DNA of 64,000 nt from NCBI GenBank assembly GCA_037447655.1, contig JBBHKE010000413.1, positions 173,042-237,041 on the forward strand, given 5' to 3'. The stretch comes from Zygnema cylindricum. Taxonomy: Eukaryota > Streptophyta > Zygnematophyceae > Zygnematales > Zygnemataceae. This document shows positions 39,736-60,549 of this stretch, one piece after another (position 1 is the first letter of the stretch; the number at the start of each line of letters is the position of its first letter). The position numbers were made by a program, and so were the translations under genes. The notes beneath the pieces are model-generated. The model was not told where the DNA came from. It saw nothing but the letters and a program-made list of their open reading frames with translations, and ran no database searches.

Positions 39736-39841
39736 NNNNNNNNNNNNNNNNNNNNNNNNNNNNNNNNNNNNNNNNNNNNNNNNNNNNNNNNNNNNNNNNN
39801 NNNNNNNNNNNNNNNNNNNNNNNNNNNNNNNNNNNNNNNNN
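39736..39841. other. assembly gap (106 N)
   Basis: Undetermined bases following the CT tract. Confidence 0.99.
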
Positions 39842-40073
39842 GCCTAGTAAGTAAGCCCTATGCTGAAGTAAAAAGAAGATTCCCACTTCAAGGTAGTATG
39901 CAAAGACATTAACATGCCGTTTGAGATGTCTGGCCCAGCTAACTCAGCTTGCGTGGCGCCAATCAATTTAAAACACGTGGCTTACAAACTCTACGTGATG
40001 GAACTTCGACTCAATCGACCCGGTCTGTAGAGTTTGCCGTACAATTACAGAAACGTATGATGGAACTTCACCC
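39842..40073. mobile_element. right end of a TTA-flanked inverted-repeat element
   Basis: Ends ATGATGGAACTTCACCC followed by TTA, matching the right ends of the elements at 61058-63575. It shares GCCACGTGG-like and CCGTACAATTACNGA blocks with them. The left part is lost in the gap. Confidence 0.6.
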
Positions 40074-40427
40074 TTAGAAGAAAAATGAAGTCGTATCCCG
40101 AATGAATGATCCGTACTATAACTAAATTTTTTTAAATGCTAACCCATTATCAAGTAGCCAATCAAAATCATCTAGTATAAAACGTAAAAAATTGTAAACT
40201 TGAAACTTCTTTGTAACTTTGACGAAACATCCTCCCCCCCTCCCTTCTTACCGATGGTTTGGTACGGACGGATTTGAGTCATCGTCGCATAATCGTATGG
40301 CAACATGAATCACATCGCGACGTTTTTGTTGACGTGAGATGACGCTAAGGGCGATTCACGTCCAAAGAAATAAAAAGGACATTCATTTCCTCATCTCATT
40401 CATCATCCATTTCTAGTGTGAATCCTA

Positions 40428-40647
40428 CAAATCGTTATTACATATTAGCGTAAAGGTTTTTTTCGCCACCTAAAACATCTTTTATCCGTACACACATGTT
40501 GGATTGTGAATCTGATGGTTGCGATTGAAAAGCAACATTCTCAGCTTCCGACTGGCTGTCTCAAATTGAAAATCCAACAAGTGTGTATGGAGAAAATATG
40601 TTTTAAGTGGCGAAAAAAACCTTGACGTTAATAACGATTCGCGGTTG
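40428..40647. mobile_element. TA-type MITE with long inverted repeats
   Basis: A 220-bp element flanked by TA on both sides. Its arms pair over about 80 bases: the left arm includes TTTTTTTCGCCACCTAAAAC and the right arm its complement. Ends CAAATCGTTATTA and CAACCGCGAATCGTTATTA. No coding capacity. Confidence 0.8.
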
Positions 40648-40945
40648 TAGATCCTTAATACTTCATAACACGGAAACTAAACAGTACGGCTATGATTTGC
40701 TGCCAGTCGCATAATGTCGCATAGAGCCACATAGCGATCGCATGAATGTCGAATGACCACCGTGCTAATGTGACATTACAGTCGTACTACGGTACTATCG
40801 CATGGCAGTCGCTTACGTCATATTCGGGAAATGTCGTGGATGGCTCTTTCGTCGCCACGTTTGCACGCGACCACAATTTCATGGAAATGCATCTAGAAAC
40901 ATCTTAACTTCAGAACTGCGCGCGGGGCTTTTTAACGACACACTA

Positions 40946-41161
40946 CACCGCGAATCGCTATTAGTGTTAAGTTTTTTTTGCCACTTAAAACATCTTTTCT
41001 CCGTACACTCTTGTGGGATTTTCAATTTGAAACCGCCAATTGGAAGCTGAGAATCTTATCTTTCAATCGCATTCGTCAGATCTGCAATCCGATATGTGTG
41101 TACGGTGAAAAGATGTTTTAAGTTTCAAAAAACACCTTATCACTAATAGCGATACAAGGTT
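40946..41161. mobile_element. TA-type MITE, second copy
   Basis: A 216-bp element, left end CACCGCGAATCGCTATTAG preceded by TA, right end decayed but followed by TA. Same GCCACTTAAAACATCTTTTC arm as the copy 500 bases upstream. Confidence 0.78.
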
Positions 41162-41211
41162 TATTTAGTTAAAACGTACGGAAGCAATTGGAAGCGCTAT
41201 ATGTACACTTT

Positions 41212-41294
41212 TGGAGGGAGGAAGGAGGAAGGAGGAAGGAGGGGGGAAGGAAAGAGGGAGGGAGGAAGGAGGGAGGAAGGAGGGAGGGAGGGAT
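41212..41294. repeat. (GGA/GGGA)n tract
   Basis: Pure plus-strand purine microsatellite, capable of G-quadruplex formation. Confidence 0.9.
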
Positions 41295-41712
41295 GGTCCC
41301 ATCGGGTACAACCGTCATGTATCCTTTGGGTTTATCAACTACTAGGGTACCAATTCCTTACGATACGCACGTCAAAAGTACCCACATCATTCAAAGAATA
41401 TAACAAAGAGCAATTTGACATGTTTGGGGTTGTGATTGGAGCCTTTACGTAGCTGATAGCCACACCAATTGTTGAAACACTATAGTTCACATTAATAACT
41501 CATGTTTGCTCTAAATCTCCACTTTGGTCTGCCTCACCCACAGCTTACGGCTCCTTTTTACAACAAACCTATAAATGCCTTGTAAGTGTACCTGGTCCAT
41601 TACTTGCATCGAGGGGGACAAACAACAATGTTCACAACAAGGGTTTATATCAAATTAATAGCTAGGTACATCGTTAAACGAAAGGTTTCTCATATATTGA
41701 CATCGAGGCAAC
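41295..41712. other. no recognised feature
   Basis: Unique-looking sequence of mixed composition. I see no gene, repeat or motif in it. Confidence 0.5.
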
Positions 41713-41955
41713 TTACTTACATACACCGCCTTCAATCTCAGTGGTCTTTCTAAGTCTTGGGGTCAACTTGGTTTTCCTAAATGATGTTCGGAAACCTTTT
41801 GGTATTGTAATCCTCACAAACCCAATAGGGACACCCGTTTTTTCTCGTGCAATCTCGTTAGGTATTACACAAGTGTTGCTATCCATATCATCCACCACGG
41901 GATTCTGGTTCACATCAAGAACTTTTAAGGTTGTGGACCTAGCCTTGAAAGGGTA
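41713..41955 (-). CDS. unrecognised open frame, possible exon remnant
   Basis: About 80 codons on the minus strand, including TTLKVLDVNQNPVVDD, CVIPNEIAREKTGVP and FVRITIPKGFRTSF. The composition looks protein-like and lacks the low complexity of neighbouring frames. A possible acceptor (CCCTTTCAAG) precedes it and a GTATGTAAGT donor-like site follows. I do not recognise the family. It could be an exon fragment carried here or chance; no other exon was found. The frame extends leftward through minisatellite, which I exclude. Confidence 0.25.
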   Translation of the reverse strand, partial: YPFKARSTTLKVLDVNQNPVVDDMDSNTCVIPNEIAREKTGVPIGFVRITIPKGFRTSFRKTKLTPRLRKTTEIEGGVCK

Positions 41956-42930
41956 GTGGAGGGTAGTAGAGGGGAGTAGAGGGGAGTAGAGTGGAGTAGA
42001 GGGGATTAGCGGAGAGTACAAAGAAGACGATTGTGGAGGGGAGTAAAGGGTAGGAAAGGGGTGTAGAAGGGAGTAGAGGGGAGTAGACGGGAGTAGAGGG
42101 GAGTACAAGGGAGTAGAGGGAGTAAAGGGGAGTAGAGGGAAGTAGAGGGAAGTAGAGGGTAGTGAAGGGGAGTAGAGGGCAATAGAAAGGAGTAGCGGGG
42201 AGTAGAGGGAGTTAAAGGGGAGTAGAGGGGAGTAGAGGGTAGTAGAGGGGAGTAAAATGAAGTTGAGGGGAGTAGAGGGAAGTAGAGGGGAATGGAGGGG
42301 AGTAGAGGTGATTAGAGACTAGTAGAGGGGAGTAGAGGGAAGCTGAATGGGGTAGAGAGTAATAGAGGGGAGTAAAGGGGGGTAGAGGGTTCTAAAGGGG
42401 AGTAGAGGGTAGTAGAAGGGTGTAGAGACCAGTAGAAGGGAGTAGAGAGGGGTAAAGGGAAGTGGAGAAGAGTAGAAGTAGATGGGAGTCGCGGGGAGTA
42501 GAGGGAGTAGAGGATAGAAAAAGGGAATAGAGGGTAGAAGAGGAGAGTAGATGGCAAGAGATTGGAGTAGAGGGGAGTAAAGTGGATTAGAGGGGAGTAC
42601 AAGGATGTAGACGATTGTGGAGGGAAGCAGAGGGAAATAGAGGGGAGTAGAAGGGAGTAGAGGGGAGTAGAGGGGAGTAGAGGGGAGTAGAAGTAGAGGG
42701 GATTAGAGGGGAGTACAAGGATGGAGACGATTGTGGAGGGGAGTAGAGGGAAGTAGAGGGAAATAGAGGGGAGTAGAAGGGAGTAGAGGGGGGTAGAGGG
42801 GATAAGAGGGGAGTAGAGGGGAGTAGAGGAGTAGACGGGGGTAGAGGGGGGGTAGAGGGGAGCAAAGGGAGGTAGATAGGAGCCGAGGCGAGGAGAGGGG
42901 AGTAGAGGGAGTGGGAGTGGGGAGTGGGTT
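41951..42930. repeat. 10-bp G-rich minisatellite, block 2
   Basis: About 1 kb of GTAGAGGGGA-type units, the same family as 35150-36053. A sub-block with AAGGATGTAGACGATTGTGG-like variants occurs twice (about 42595 and 42715). Confidence 0.93.
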
Positions 42931-42980
42931 GTGGGTAAGTGTCTCTTTGCCGTTATAGCATCGGGTTTTGTGCAGTGTTT

Positions 42981-43191
42981 GTGTTTTTTTTTCGCCACAT
43001 AAAACATATTTTCTCCGTACACACATGGTCAATTTTTGATTGGAATCCGCCAATCAGAAGGTCAATCGCATCCGTTTTTAGGGTTTTTTAGGGTGTTTTA
43101 TTGTTTTTTAAGGTTTTTTCGCAACTGTTAGATTAACAATCCGGCAAGCGTGCGCGGTGAAAAGATGCTTTAATTGGTGAAGAAAATATTG
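42981..43191. mobile_element. decayed TA-type MITE
   Basis: Arms TTTCGCCACATAAAACATAT and TGAAAAGATGCTTTAATTGG pair imperfectly as in the copies at 40428 and 40946. The outer ends are lost. The centre holds TTTAGGG-like repeats. Confidence 0.65.
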
Positions 43192-43588
43192 ACTGTAATT
43201 ATTTAATCCTTCAAATCAAACTAGTCATTTGCTGATACAAGCCAAAGAAAAAACCCATAAAATGAGTGAATAAAAAAAAAACACGTAAAAGAAACGATAA
43301 TCACATTGTTTAACATCACTTTATTTTTCCTAAAGAAAAAAAAATGACAAATTGCATTGCACGATACCATTAACAAAAAGACTAAAGAGTATATAAACAC
43401 TATTTCATATTAATATAAAGAAAAGGATACAAAAATCAACCATTAAACTACGAAATATTACAAGCCAAAAAAAAAAAACACATGTAACTAAAAACAAACA
43501 TATTGCTAAAAACACACCTATAACTCACACATCTACACCAAATTTGCTAACATTCAATTTTCCTAATTTTTTTTTTTTGTCGACATTT
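43192..43588. other. 3' flank of the aminopeptidase gene
   Basis: AT-rich sequence with several A runs. On the minus strand an AATAAA hexamer falls near 43320, about 265 bases after the stop codon; it could be the poly(A) signal but is unproven in such AT-rich DNA. Nothing else is seen. Confidence 0.4.
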
Positions 43589-54039
<10,451 letters not shown>

Positions 54040-54180
54040 GGAGTCAAATGCTCTCAAAAAATAAATATACAGAGAGAAAGAGGGATAGAAAGAGAGAGGG
54101 CGAGAAAGAGAGAGGAGGAGAGGGAGGGGGGGAAGAGAGGGAGGGAGGGAGAGAGAGAGAGGGAATTAGAGAGAGCAAAC
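54040..54180 (-). promoter_or_regulatory. DAP2: pyrimidine-rich 5' leader of the aminopeptidase gene
   Basis: On the sense strand a CT-rich stretch leads to the first ATG (54039). TC-rich leaders (Y patches) are common at plant transcription starts. No clear TATA box can be fixed. A TTG at 54057 opens the same frame six codons earlier but is not needed. Confidence 0.5.
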
Positions 54181-54589
54181 AGGATAATATGTCTATGGTG
54201 TGAAGAAATTAGGGTTTCATTGAGGATTCAGATTGGCGCCATGGATGTATGGATGGTATCATAGAAGTTTCATTCGTACGGATTTTTATTTTTTTACCAA
54301 AATGCGTTATTTTTTTAGGTTTTTTAACTTTTCGTAAAATTCGTATACTTTTCGTGTACGTAAAATGTGTACGGATGTAATGTACGGAATCATGGTATGG
54401 CGGATGGGTGAAAATTTGGAAGGACAATGAACAGGAATTCGTTCGTACAAAATGCATGATACGGAAAAAACAGCTTTAAATTCGTAGACGCAACATAATT
54501 GCGAATTTTAGTGCGAAGTCGACTTCACCAACCATGTTATGCACAAGTACAGTATTCAACCACAAAGAATCAGAGGTACGTACTTTTCA
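54181..54589. other. probable promoter-side flank
   Basis: Mixed sequence with several CGTAC motifs. No gene or repeat recognised. Confidence 0.4.
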
Positions 54590-55140
54590 AGCAATTTAAT
54601 ATAGTATTCGAACCGAGTCGTTGTCTTTTTTAGTGCGAACTTTTCATTCAAATGTTTGAGAGAACTAATGGAATATGGTTTGAAAGAAGCGAAATCTTTA
54701 TTGCAAAACATGCGATGGTGAAACCATCTGTGTACAAAAGGGGAAAAACTGAAAAAAAAAAGACTACACCAGTCACAAGAAAGTAAGTTACGTCTAAAAA
54801 ATGAAACCAAACAAAAAATTACTAAGAAAAACAAAGATCCAAAACAAAAATAACAAAGTTGACCTACAAAAAGAGAAAACCTATACGAGTCTTCCCATAA
54901 ACAAGCTAAGGTCCAACAACCATGGATGTGGATCGGGTCCCTTAATGGAAGATTTCGAAGACCGCGTGTCATCTGCCACGGTGCTTCGGCAAAGGAGAGC
55001 CGCAGTGTGTGCTCGTTGAAGGGCAATTGAGAAACGCTGACGATAAAACGTACCTAAAAGGCTTGGTGGAGGACTCATCGAACCCTTAAGAGTTGGGTAG
55101 TTGGGATTTGGCGGCATTATCGTTAGTTTGAGGTTTGTGA
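54590..55140 (-). pseudogene. LINE 3'-end remnant (minus strand)
   Basis: On the minus strand, LLGTFYRQRFSIALQRAHTAALLCRS (split here as LLGTFYRQRF and SIALQRAHTA) matches the last coding part of the LINE at 37319-38857, followed by T-rich 3' sequence. It is shorter than, and opposite to, the plus-strand copy that follows. Confidence 0.6.
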
Positions 55141-55149
55141 TGGATGACA

Positions 55150-56330
55150 ATCCTATCTTGACCCATGCTATATCTACTTTCGACAAAGGCTCAATATCAT
55201 ATCAACAACCCTTATTGTCTACTCGTCTGCTTATGCCAGCCAAGGCCTAATATGTCGTTCTCCATTCTCTTCATTCATTGTGGGGTGCAACAACCTTTCA
55301 CCAAAAAAGTAACCACTGCTGACTTCAACAACCTCCTTGAGGCGTTGCCTAAAGCTGATGCGCGCGGTCGACTCCGCTCTTATTCAAGACCAGGTGTTAA
55401 AGCTTAGCTCGTCGCTACTCCAATTTTTGCCTCACTTCGTTTATCTTCTCAACAATTTTCTTTTATAATTCGTTTACGCCTCGGCTTGCCACACCCTTCT
55501 CCTTTGGGTAAGCCTCGTTGCGTTTGAGGCAAATCTATCGATGAGTATGGCGTCCATTTGCTCCGTTGTTCACACGGTGGGGAGCGTACAACAGCACATG
55601 ATGCTTGTGGAGATGCCATCACCTTAGTGGGTAGTGAATCAGGGTGTCCCATATCCTCCCTCCATGTTCTCGATCTAGCGGGGTACACTATCCTCGTGTG
55701 GATTTTGTGTTTTTCAAGGCGTAGAGCAAACACTAGGGGATGTAGTTCTCACCAACCCTACCGGATCCCATGCTTGAACGCGTGCGACATTACATATTTG
55801 TGTTTCGGCTCGAGATGCAGCGACCACTAAAGAACGGGATTATCATTGGGTCCCTATCGACAACTTTATATCGTTTGCTTAGGAAATATTTAGGACCTTA
55901 GACTCGTCGTTCGACAACTTTATTTGTGATTGAGTTCGACGTACTTTTGAGGTTAGGGGACCTTGCAACCCTTCCTAGATTCTCATGTCAACTTTTTACC
56001 CCCAACGTGTCTGCGTTGTCTTCCAACAATCTAACGCGTCAACCCTTATCTAACAATTTACGGTGGTGAACACTTGTCGTGGACTCCTATATTTACCTCC
56101 ACGCCACCAGGTGGACATTGATGATATATGTCACTCAAACGTTTGGTGTGGACTTGTTTTAGCCTCTGGGCCGACGGCCCGTTTTGTCCTTAAGAGATTG
56201 AGTATAACGTGGTTTTTTAGTGCTCTTGTTGTTTGGTTTTGATGTTTGTTTTTGTTTATTTTCTTTTTTTTTTTAGTATTGCTTAGCTTTTGTAGGTTTT
56301 GTACGTACTTTTGGCTTTTCCAATAGTAGC
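55150..56330 (+). pseudogene. LINE RT C-terminal remnant (plus strand)
   Basis: Same family as 37319-38857. In order: KKVTTADFNNLLEALPKADA, FIIRLRLGLPHPSPLGKPRC, YGVHLLRCSHGGERTTAHDA, then a weaker match and TFYPQRVCVVFQQSNAST, with many stops and shifts. The zinc-knuckle Cys-His-Cys positions are partly kept. A T-rich 3' region extends to about 56330. Confidence 0.68.
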
Positions 56331-56443
56331 CTTTAATGGCAACGAACAATTTTACATTTCAATCAAGTTTTGTACTTACATGGTTTAACCGTCGCGGATT
56401 TGATAAACAAATTATCTTCACCATAGGACTGTATAGGACTGTA

Positions 56444-56636
56444 CAACGTGTATCGTTATTAGTGTCAACAATTTTTTTGCCTCTTAAAACATCTTTTCTC
56501 CGTTCACTCTTGTCCTATTTTCAATTTGAGACTTGCATTTGGAAGTTGAAAACTTTAGCTTTCAATCACAATCGTTAGATCCACAATCCGACAAGTGTTT
56601 ACGGAGAAAAGATGTTTTAAGAGAACTAATAAATCA
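56444..56636. mobile_element. TA-type MITE, right end decayed
   Basis: Starts CAACGTGTATCGTTATTAG after TA and contains CTCTTAAAACATCTTTTCTC and its counterpart GGAGAAAAGATGTTTTAAGA. The right terminus is unclear. Confidence 0.65.
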
Positions 56637-57120
56637 ACGCCCGTTACACGGGCATGTACCGTGTCAACTACATTGCCAATCGCTATTAGCGTAGAAGTTA
56701 ATTTAGCATATGTGAATAATTACCGTTGCTTATGCTAATTAATGTTGTTCTACAACCACCGGTGCAGGTGGAGGAGCAGCAATAGTAGTAGAAGTAGACA
56801 TGATACACTCTCAGAAGCTATCAAGAATCCTACCAAACAGCTGTTCTTAAGTGCTCACCAATTCTTATACAAGCATCCAAACCTCACAAAACTCTATCAG
56901 AATATAGAGTAGCATAAACACTGATAACTCCCAAAGTTATACCACAATTGACCCGACATCACTCAAGATATAATGCTCAGAAGTTTCCCAAAAACTGTCT
57001 GCAGTTTTACTACTTGGAAGTCTAGATGCATCATGTGTTCTGAGTCCTAAGTCTTATACTAGTGTTGTACCGGCAATACCAGTGTACCTGAGAGGTACAT
57101 CAAGCTGCCAAGCTAATACT

Positions 57121-57215
57121 AAGCTACCACTGAGCTACCACTGAGCTACCACTGAGCTACCACTGAGCTACCATTGAGCTACCACTGAGCTACCCACTAA
57201 GTTACCACTGAGTTC
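57121..57215 (-). repeat. 11-bp tandem repeat in LTR J
   Basis: About eight units of TGAGCTACCAC; on the LTR sense strand the unit reads GGTAGCTCAGT, similar to a Pol III A box. Confidence 0.88.
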
Positions 57216-57345
57216 CCACTAAGTTGACTAGAATCCTATCTACGGCAGTTGCTCTATCCTGTACAGAATCACATTAAGAATATCAGACGTCGCTTTGTCC
57301 GTACGGACCATATCAAATATAATCGTGGTTGCCTTGTCCTGTCTG

Positions 57346-57505
57346 TGTTGCAGCTTCGCTGCTGCGTTGCTCTGCTGTATAGCAGCTGCTCTGCTGTATA
57401 GCAGCTGCTCTGCTGTATAGCAGCTGCGTTGCTCTGTTGTATAGCAGCTACGCTGCTCTGTCTGTATAGCAGCTGCGCTGCTTTGTTTGTAAAGGAGCTG
57501 CGCTG
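57346..57505 (-). repeat. AGC/CTG-rich repeat in LTR J
   Basis: Degenerate units of CTGCTCTGCTGTATAGCAG, near the 5' end of the LTR in its own orientation, the same place as the AGC-rich part of LTR A. Confidence 0.85.
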
Positions 57506-58025
57506 CTCTGAGACTGAAAGCTTTCCAAAAAGACAACAATTAAAAATTTGAAAATCTTGAATAAAAACCATACATTCTAATTGTTTAGTAATTCTAATTT
57601 GGGTCTTTGAAAAAAAAAATGTCGGTCGCAAACATGCTTACACTAATATAGGTATTTGTAAAAAATCTGACAAATCGTACACAAATCGTATGTTCACACA
57701 ATCGAAACGTGGTTGCTGGACGAATATGTGCGAGCGTGATATTTGACAACCCGATTATATCCCTTTTTTAGAGCGCACATTCTCATGTGTCCGCGGTTAC
57801 TAAAACTCATTAATTATACTTTTTCACAAAAAAAAAATACAATTTTGTACGGTCTGACACTGTCCGTACACCACGCTAATTAAATGATGAACTACTTCCG
57901 TTTTGTACGATACTAACAAATTAACCCTAAATAGAGTAAAGAAAAAAATAGAATGAACTACGCTAATGGAGAAAAAAAAAGCAGGGTGGAATTAGCGTAC
58001 ACTACACTAAAAGCGATTGGCGTTG

Positions 58026-58391
58026 TAGTGTTGGGTATCAAGGACCTATTGCAGATATTCGATATATATATCGCCTTTTAGGGATCTGATAATCGATATA
58101 TCGAATCCATGTACCTAGAAGCTAAATATCTGGATATTCACGCGATTTTTTTCTTTTCTTCCCGATTTTTTCTCAACCCCTCCCCCCCCCCCCCCCCCAC
58201 TGTGGCGCTCGCTCAGGTGGGGGGGGGGGGGGGGGGGGGGGGGGGTCTTGTACGATTTTTGTTCTTCAACTGTACGAACACCCATTTTTCGCGATATATA
58301 TCGCGATAATTTTTGTTGGTCCCAGTAAGATATATTGAGGATTCTCCTCGATCGATTATCGCGATATGAATTTACCCGATACCCAACACTA
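58026..58391. mobile_element. hAT-like MITE with poly-C/poly-G core
   Basis: Ends TAGTGTTGGGTAT and ATACCCAACACTA are exact inverted repeats. Inside are palindromic TCGATATATCGA and CGCGATATATATCGCG, and a C17 run (58182-58198) facing a G27 run (58219-58245). No 8-bp target duplication is evident, so the superfamily is a guess. Confidence 0.65.
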
Positions 58392-58409
58392 CTGTCAAGT
58401 TTATCATGC

Positions 58410-58607
58410 CCGTACCCAGGACGTACGGCAACGTCACGTTGTGCCAGCACTACGGCGGTCTGTAACGCTGACGCATGGCAACGTCACGTGACGCACGGCA
58501 ACGTCAGTTGTGCTAGCAGTTCGACAGTGTACCGCTAACGCACTGCAGCGTCACGTTGTGCCAGCGGTAAGGCGGTCCGTACTGCGGACAATCGCACGAC
58601 AACGTTA
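58410..58607. repeat. tandem array, left part
   Basis: GC-rich repeats containing GGCAACGTCACGTTGTGCCA and CGGCGGTCTGT, related to the 49-bp array at 59145-59620. Confidence 0.75.
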
Positions 58608-59142
58608 CACCGCGAATCGTTATTATTGTAAAATTTTAAATAGTGTTGAAGGTAATTTACTGTAATTGATGCTAATTAAGAGTTTGATTTTTTTTTTAAA
58701 GGTGTATTGTAATTTCGGCTTAATGCTAATTTGGGAACAACAAAAGTTAAATAATCTCCGTACGATTGTATACATTAACATATGTATTCGTACAAAATAT
58801 TAGAAATCGTACGCCGTCGTGAAATCTAATTTTCCGTACATGTCAGACTAATTTACTTGTCAGACTAATTCCGTTTTTTGAGTGCATGTTCCTATGCTTG
58901 CGCATCTGATTTAATTCATTTTTGTAAAATTTTCACTTTAAAAGGTACATTTATGTACGGTCTGACATCGACCGTACACCACACTATTTAGATCTTATTG
59001 TACTTTCATTTTTTACGCTATTCAATACGGTACCTTAATTAACGTGAAGGAAAAAATAAAATCATGTATCCTATTTAGGAAAAAAACTCAAAATTTCAGG
59101 AACCCAAATTAGATTTATATACTCTAATAACGATTCGCGGTG
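58608..59142. mobile_element. TA-flanked MITE N
   Basis: 535 bp, CACCGCGAATCGTTATTA to its inverted copy, with a clean TA duplication. Removing it rejoins the tandem array as AACGTTACATT, the same word seen uninterrupted at about 59183. Confidence 0.88.
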
Positions 59143-59144
59143 TA

Positions 59145-59620
59145 CATTCTGCCAGCGGCACGGCGGCCTTCGACGGTTGGCAACGTTACATTGTGCCAAC
59201 CCTACGCGGTCTACACAGCGACGTTTGGCAATAATACATTACGCCATCCGTACGGCGGTCTGCACACGACGCAAGTCAACGTTAAATTACGCTATCCGTA
59301 CGGCGTTCTGCACAGCGACGAATGGCAGCATTATATTACGCCATCCGTACGACTTTCTGCACAGCGACGAACGGCAACATTAAATTACACCATCCGTACG
59401 GCGGTCTGCAGACCGACGGGTGGGAATGTTAGGTTTCGCCAACCGTATGGCGCTCTGCACACCGACGGTTGGCAATGTTAAAGTATGCCAACCGTACAAT
59501 GGTGTGCACACCGACAACAGGCAATGTAAGATTATGCCATCCGTACGGCGGTACGGGCGGTACGGTTACATTGTGCCAGCCGTGTACGGCTGTCTGTACT
59601 GCGGACTGACGGAAAAAATC
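59145..59620. repeat. 49-bp tandem array, right part
   Basis: Units of 48 to 49 bases with core CCATCCGTACGGCGGTCTGC and CAGCGACGAATGGCAACATT; unit starts at 59243, 59291, 59340 and 59389. Open frames in it follow from the repeat and are not genes. Confidence 0.9.
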
Positions 59621-59738
59621 GATGACAGACACACCGCCTACCGCCTATATATGGCTTCGCAGAGGGGCGAACAACGTTCCCTTATTTATATACTGATTAA
59701 CAAACATTAACACTAATAGCGATACACGGTGTACACTA

Positions 59739-60215
59739 CACCGTGAATGGCTATTAGAGTATAAGTTTTTTTAGCATTTAAAAATAGTTAGCGTTATAAA
59801 CGCTTATCGAGGATTTGAAAATTTAAAAAAAAAACATATATTCTAATTTTTTACTAATGTTGATTTGGGTTTTTCAAAAATTTAGAAAAAAACCCTAAAC
59901 ATGCTTACACTAATATAGGTATCCGTTCAAAATCTTTGAAATCGTACGCCGTCGCGTAATTTTATCATCTTTACTTGTTATACTATTTTATGTGAGTGAA
60001 ATTTTCACTTTCTTCCAGTGCACATTCACATGCGCGCACCCTTATGTTAAATAAGTTTCTGTATTTTTTCACTTAGAAAAGGTAAAACTTTGTACAAAAC
60101 ACTACTTAACACTAACCTTACACCACACTATTTAAATCGTAGTGTACTTTCGTTATTAACGTTTATGGGAACAAAACCCTAAATGGCGTAAAGTAAAAAA
60201 TATAATTACTAATGG
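59739..60215. mobile_element. TA-type element related to K and N, right end lost
   Basis: Left end CACCGTGAATGGCTATTAG after TA. The interior aligns with K and N (AAACATGCTTACACTAATAT, CACCACACTATTTAAATCG). The right end of another copy, CACTAATAGCGATACACGGTG, in inverted orientation, abuts it on the left (59711-59731). Confidence 0.65.
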
Positions 60216-60549
60216 GAATTGATCATGGCAGTGACTGTTTTGGTTGCGCACAGTCACTTACGTCATTTTGTCAAAAAATGTACGTTTGAAGTACACATTG
60301 GTACAAGTAAAGTACAATGAGTCTAAATTTGACGGTCAATCGGTTGGACAGTTTTGACTTTTAAAATAGTTCTTCAACCGCTTAAATATCTGCTTGCCAG
60401 TCGACTGTCATAATAAAATCAGCAATTCACACGATCTGCGAACGTTCACGGTAACAAAACAGTGGCAACCACGTGTAAATAGAAGTGCTGCATACAGTCA
60501 TTTTTTGTCGTTACGTGAGCTCCACGGTGAGAGCAACGTTGGATATCAA
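60216..60549. other. no recognised feature
   Basis: Unique-looking sequence without gene or repeat that I can identify. Confidence 0.5.

Larger units (their letters stand above)
56743..57538 (-). mobile_element. solo LTR J (copia, minus strand)
   Basis: 796 bp, TGTTGTTCTACAACC...AAGACAACA, flanked by a perfect ATTAA target duplication (56738-56742 and 57539-57543). On the minus strand it starts TGTTGTCTTTTTGGAAAGC and ends with the frame MSTSTTIAAPPPAPVVVEQ, opening at ATG 56801. It sits inside element K. Confidence 0.92.
56671..58025. mobile_element. TA-flanked inverted-repeat element K, split by an LTR
   Basis: Left end CATTGCCAATCGCTATTAGC, right end inverted CAACGCCAATCGCTTTTAG, with TA on each side. 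Without solo LTR J and one target copy, it is about 554 bp, close to the related 535-bp element at 58608. Shared internal words: ATGCTTACACTAATATAGGT (with 59739-60215) and CCGTACACCAC (with 58608-59142). Confidence 0.75.

Noticed and set aside
40941-40960. CACTA transposon ends (CACTACACCGCG)
   Set aside because: The right ends do not finish in TAGTG, and TA duplications at three other copies fit a Tc1/mariner type better.
54040-54057. Upstream TTG start giving six extra residues to the aminopeptidase
   Set aside because: The first ATG (54039) is in good context and the TTG has no supporting evidence.
59140-59710. Frames of 67-113 codons in the GC-rich array
   Set aside because: They follow the 49-bp unit and have no independent coding evidence.
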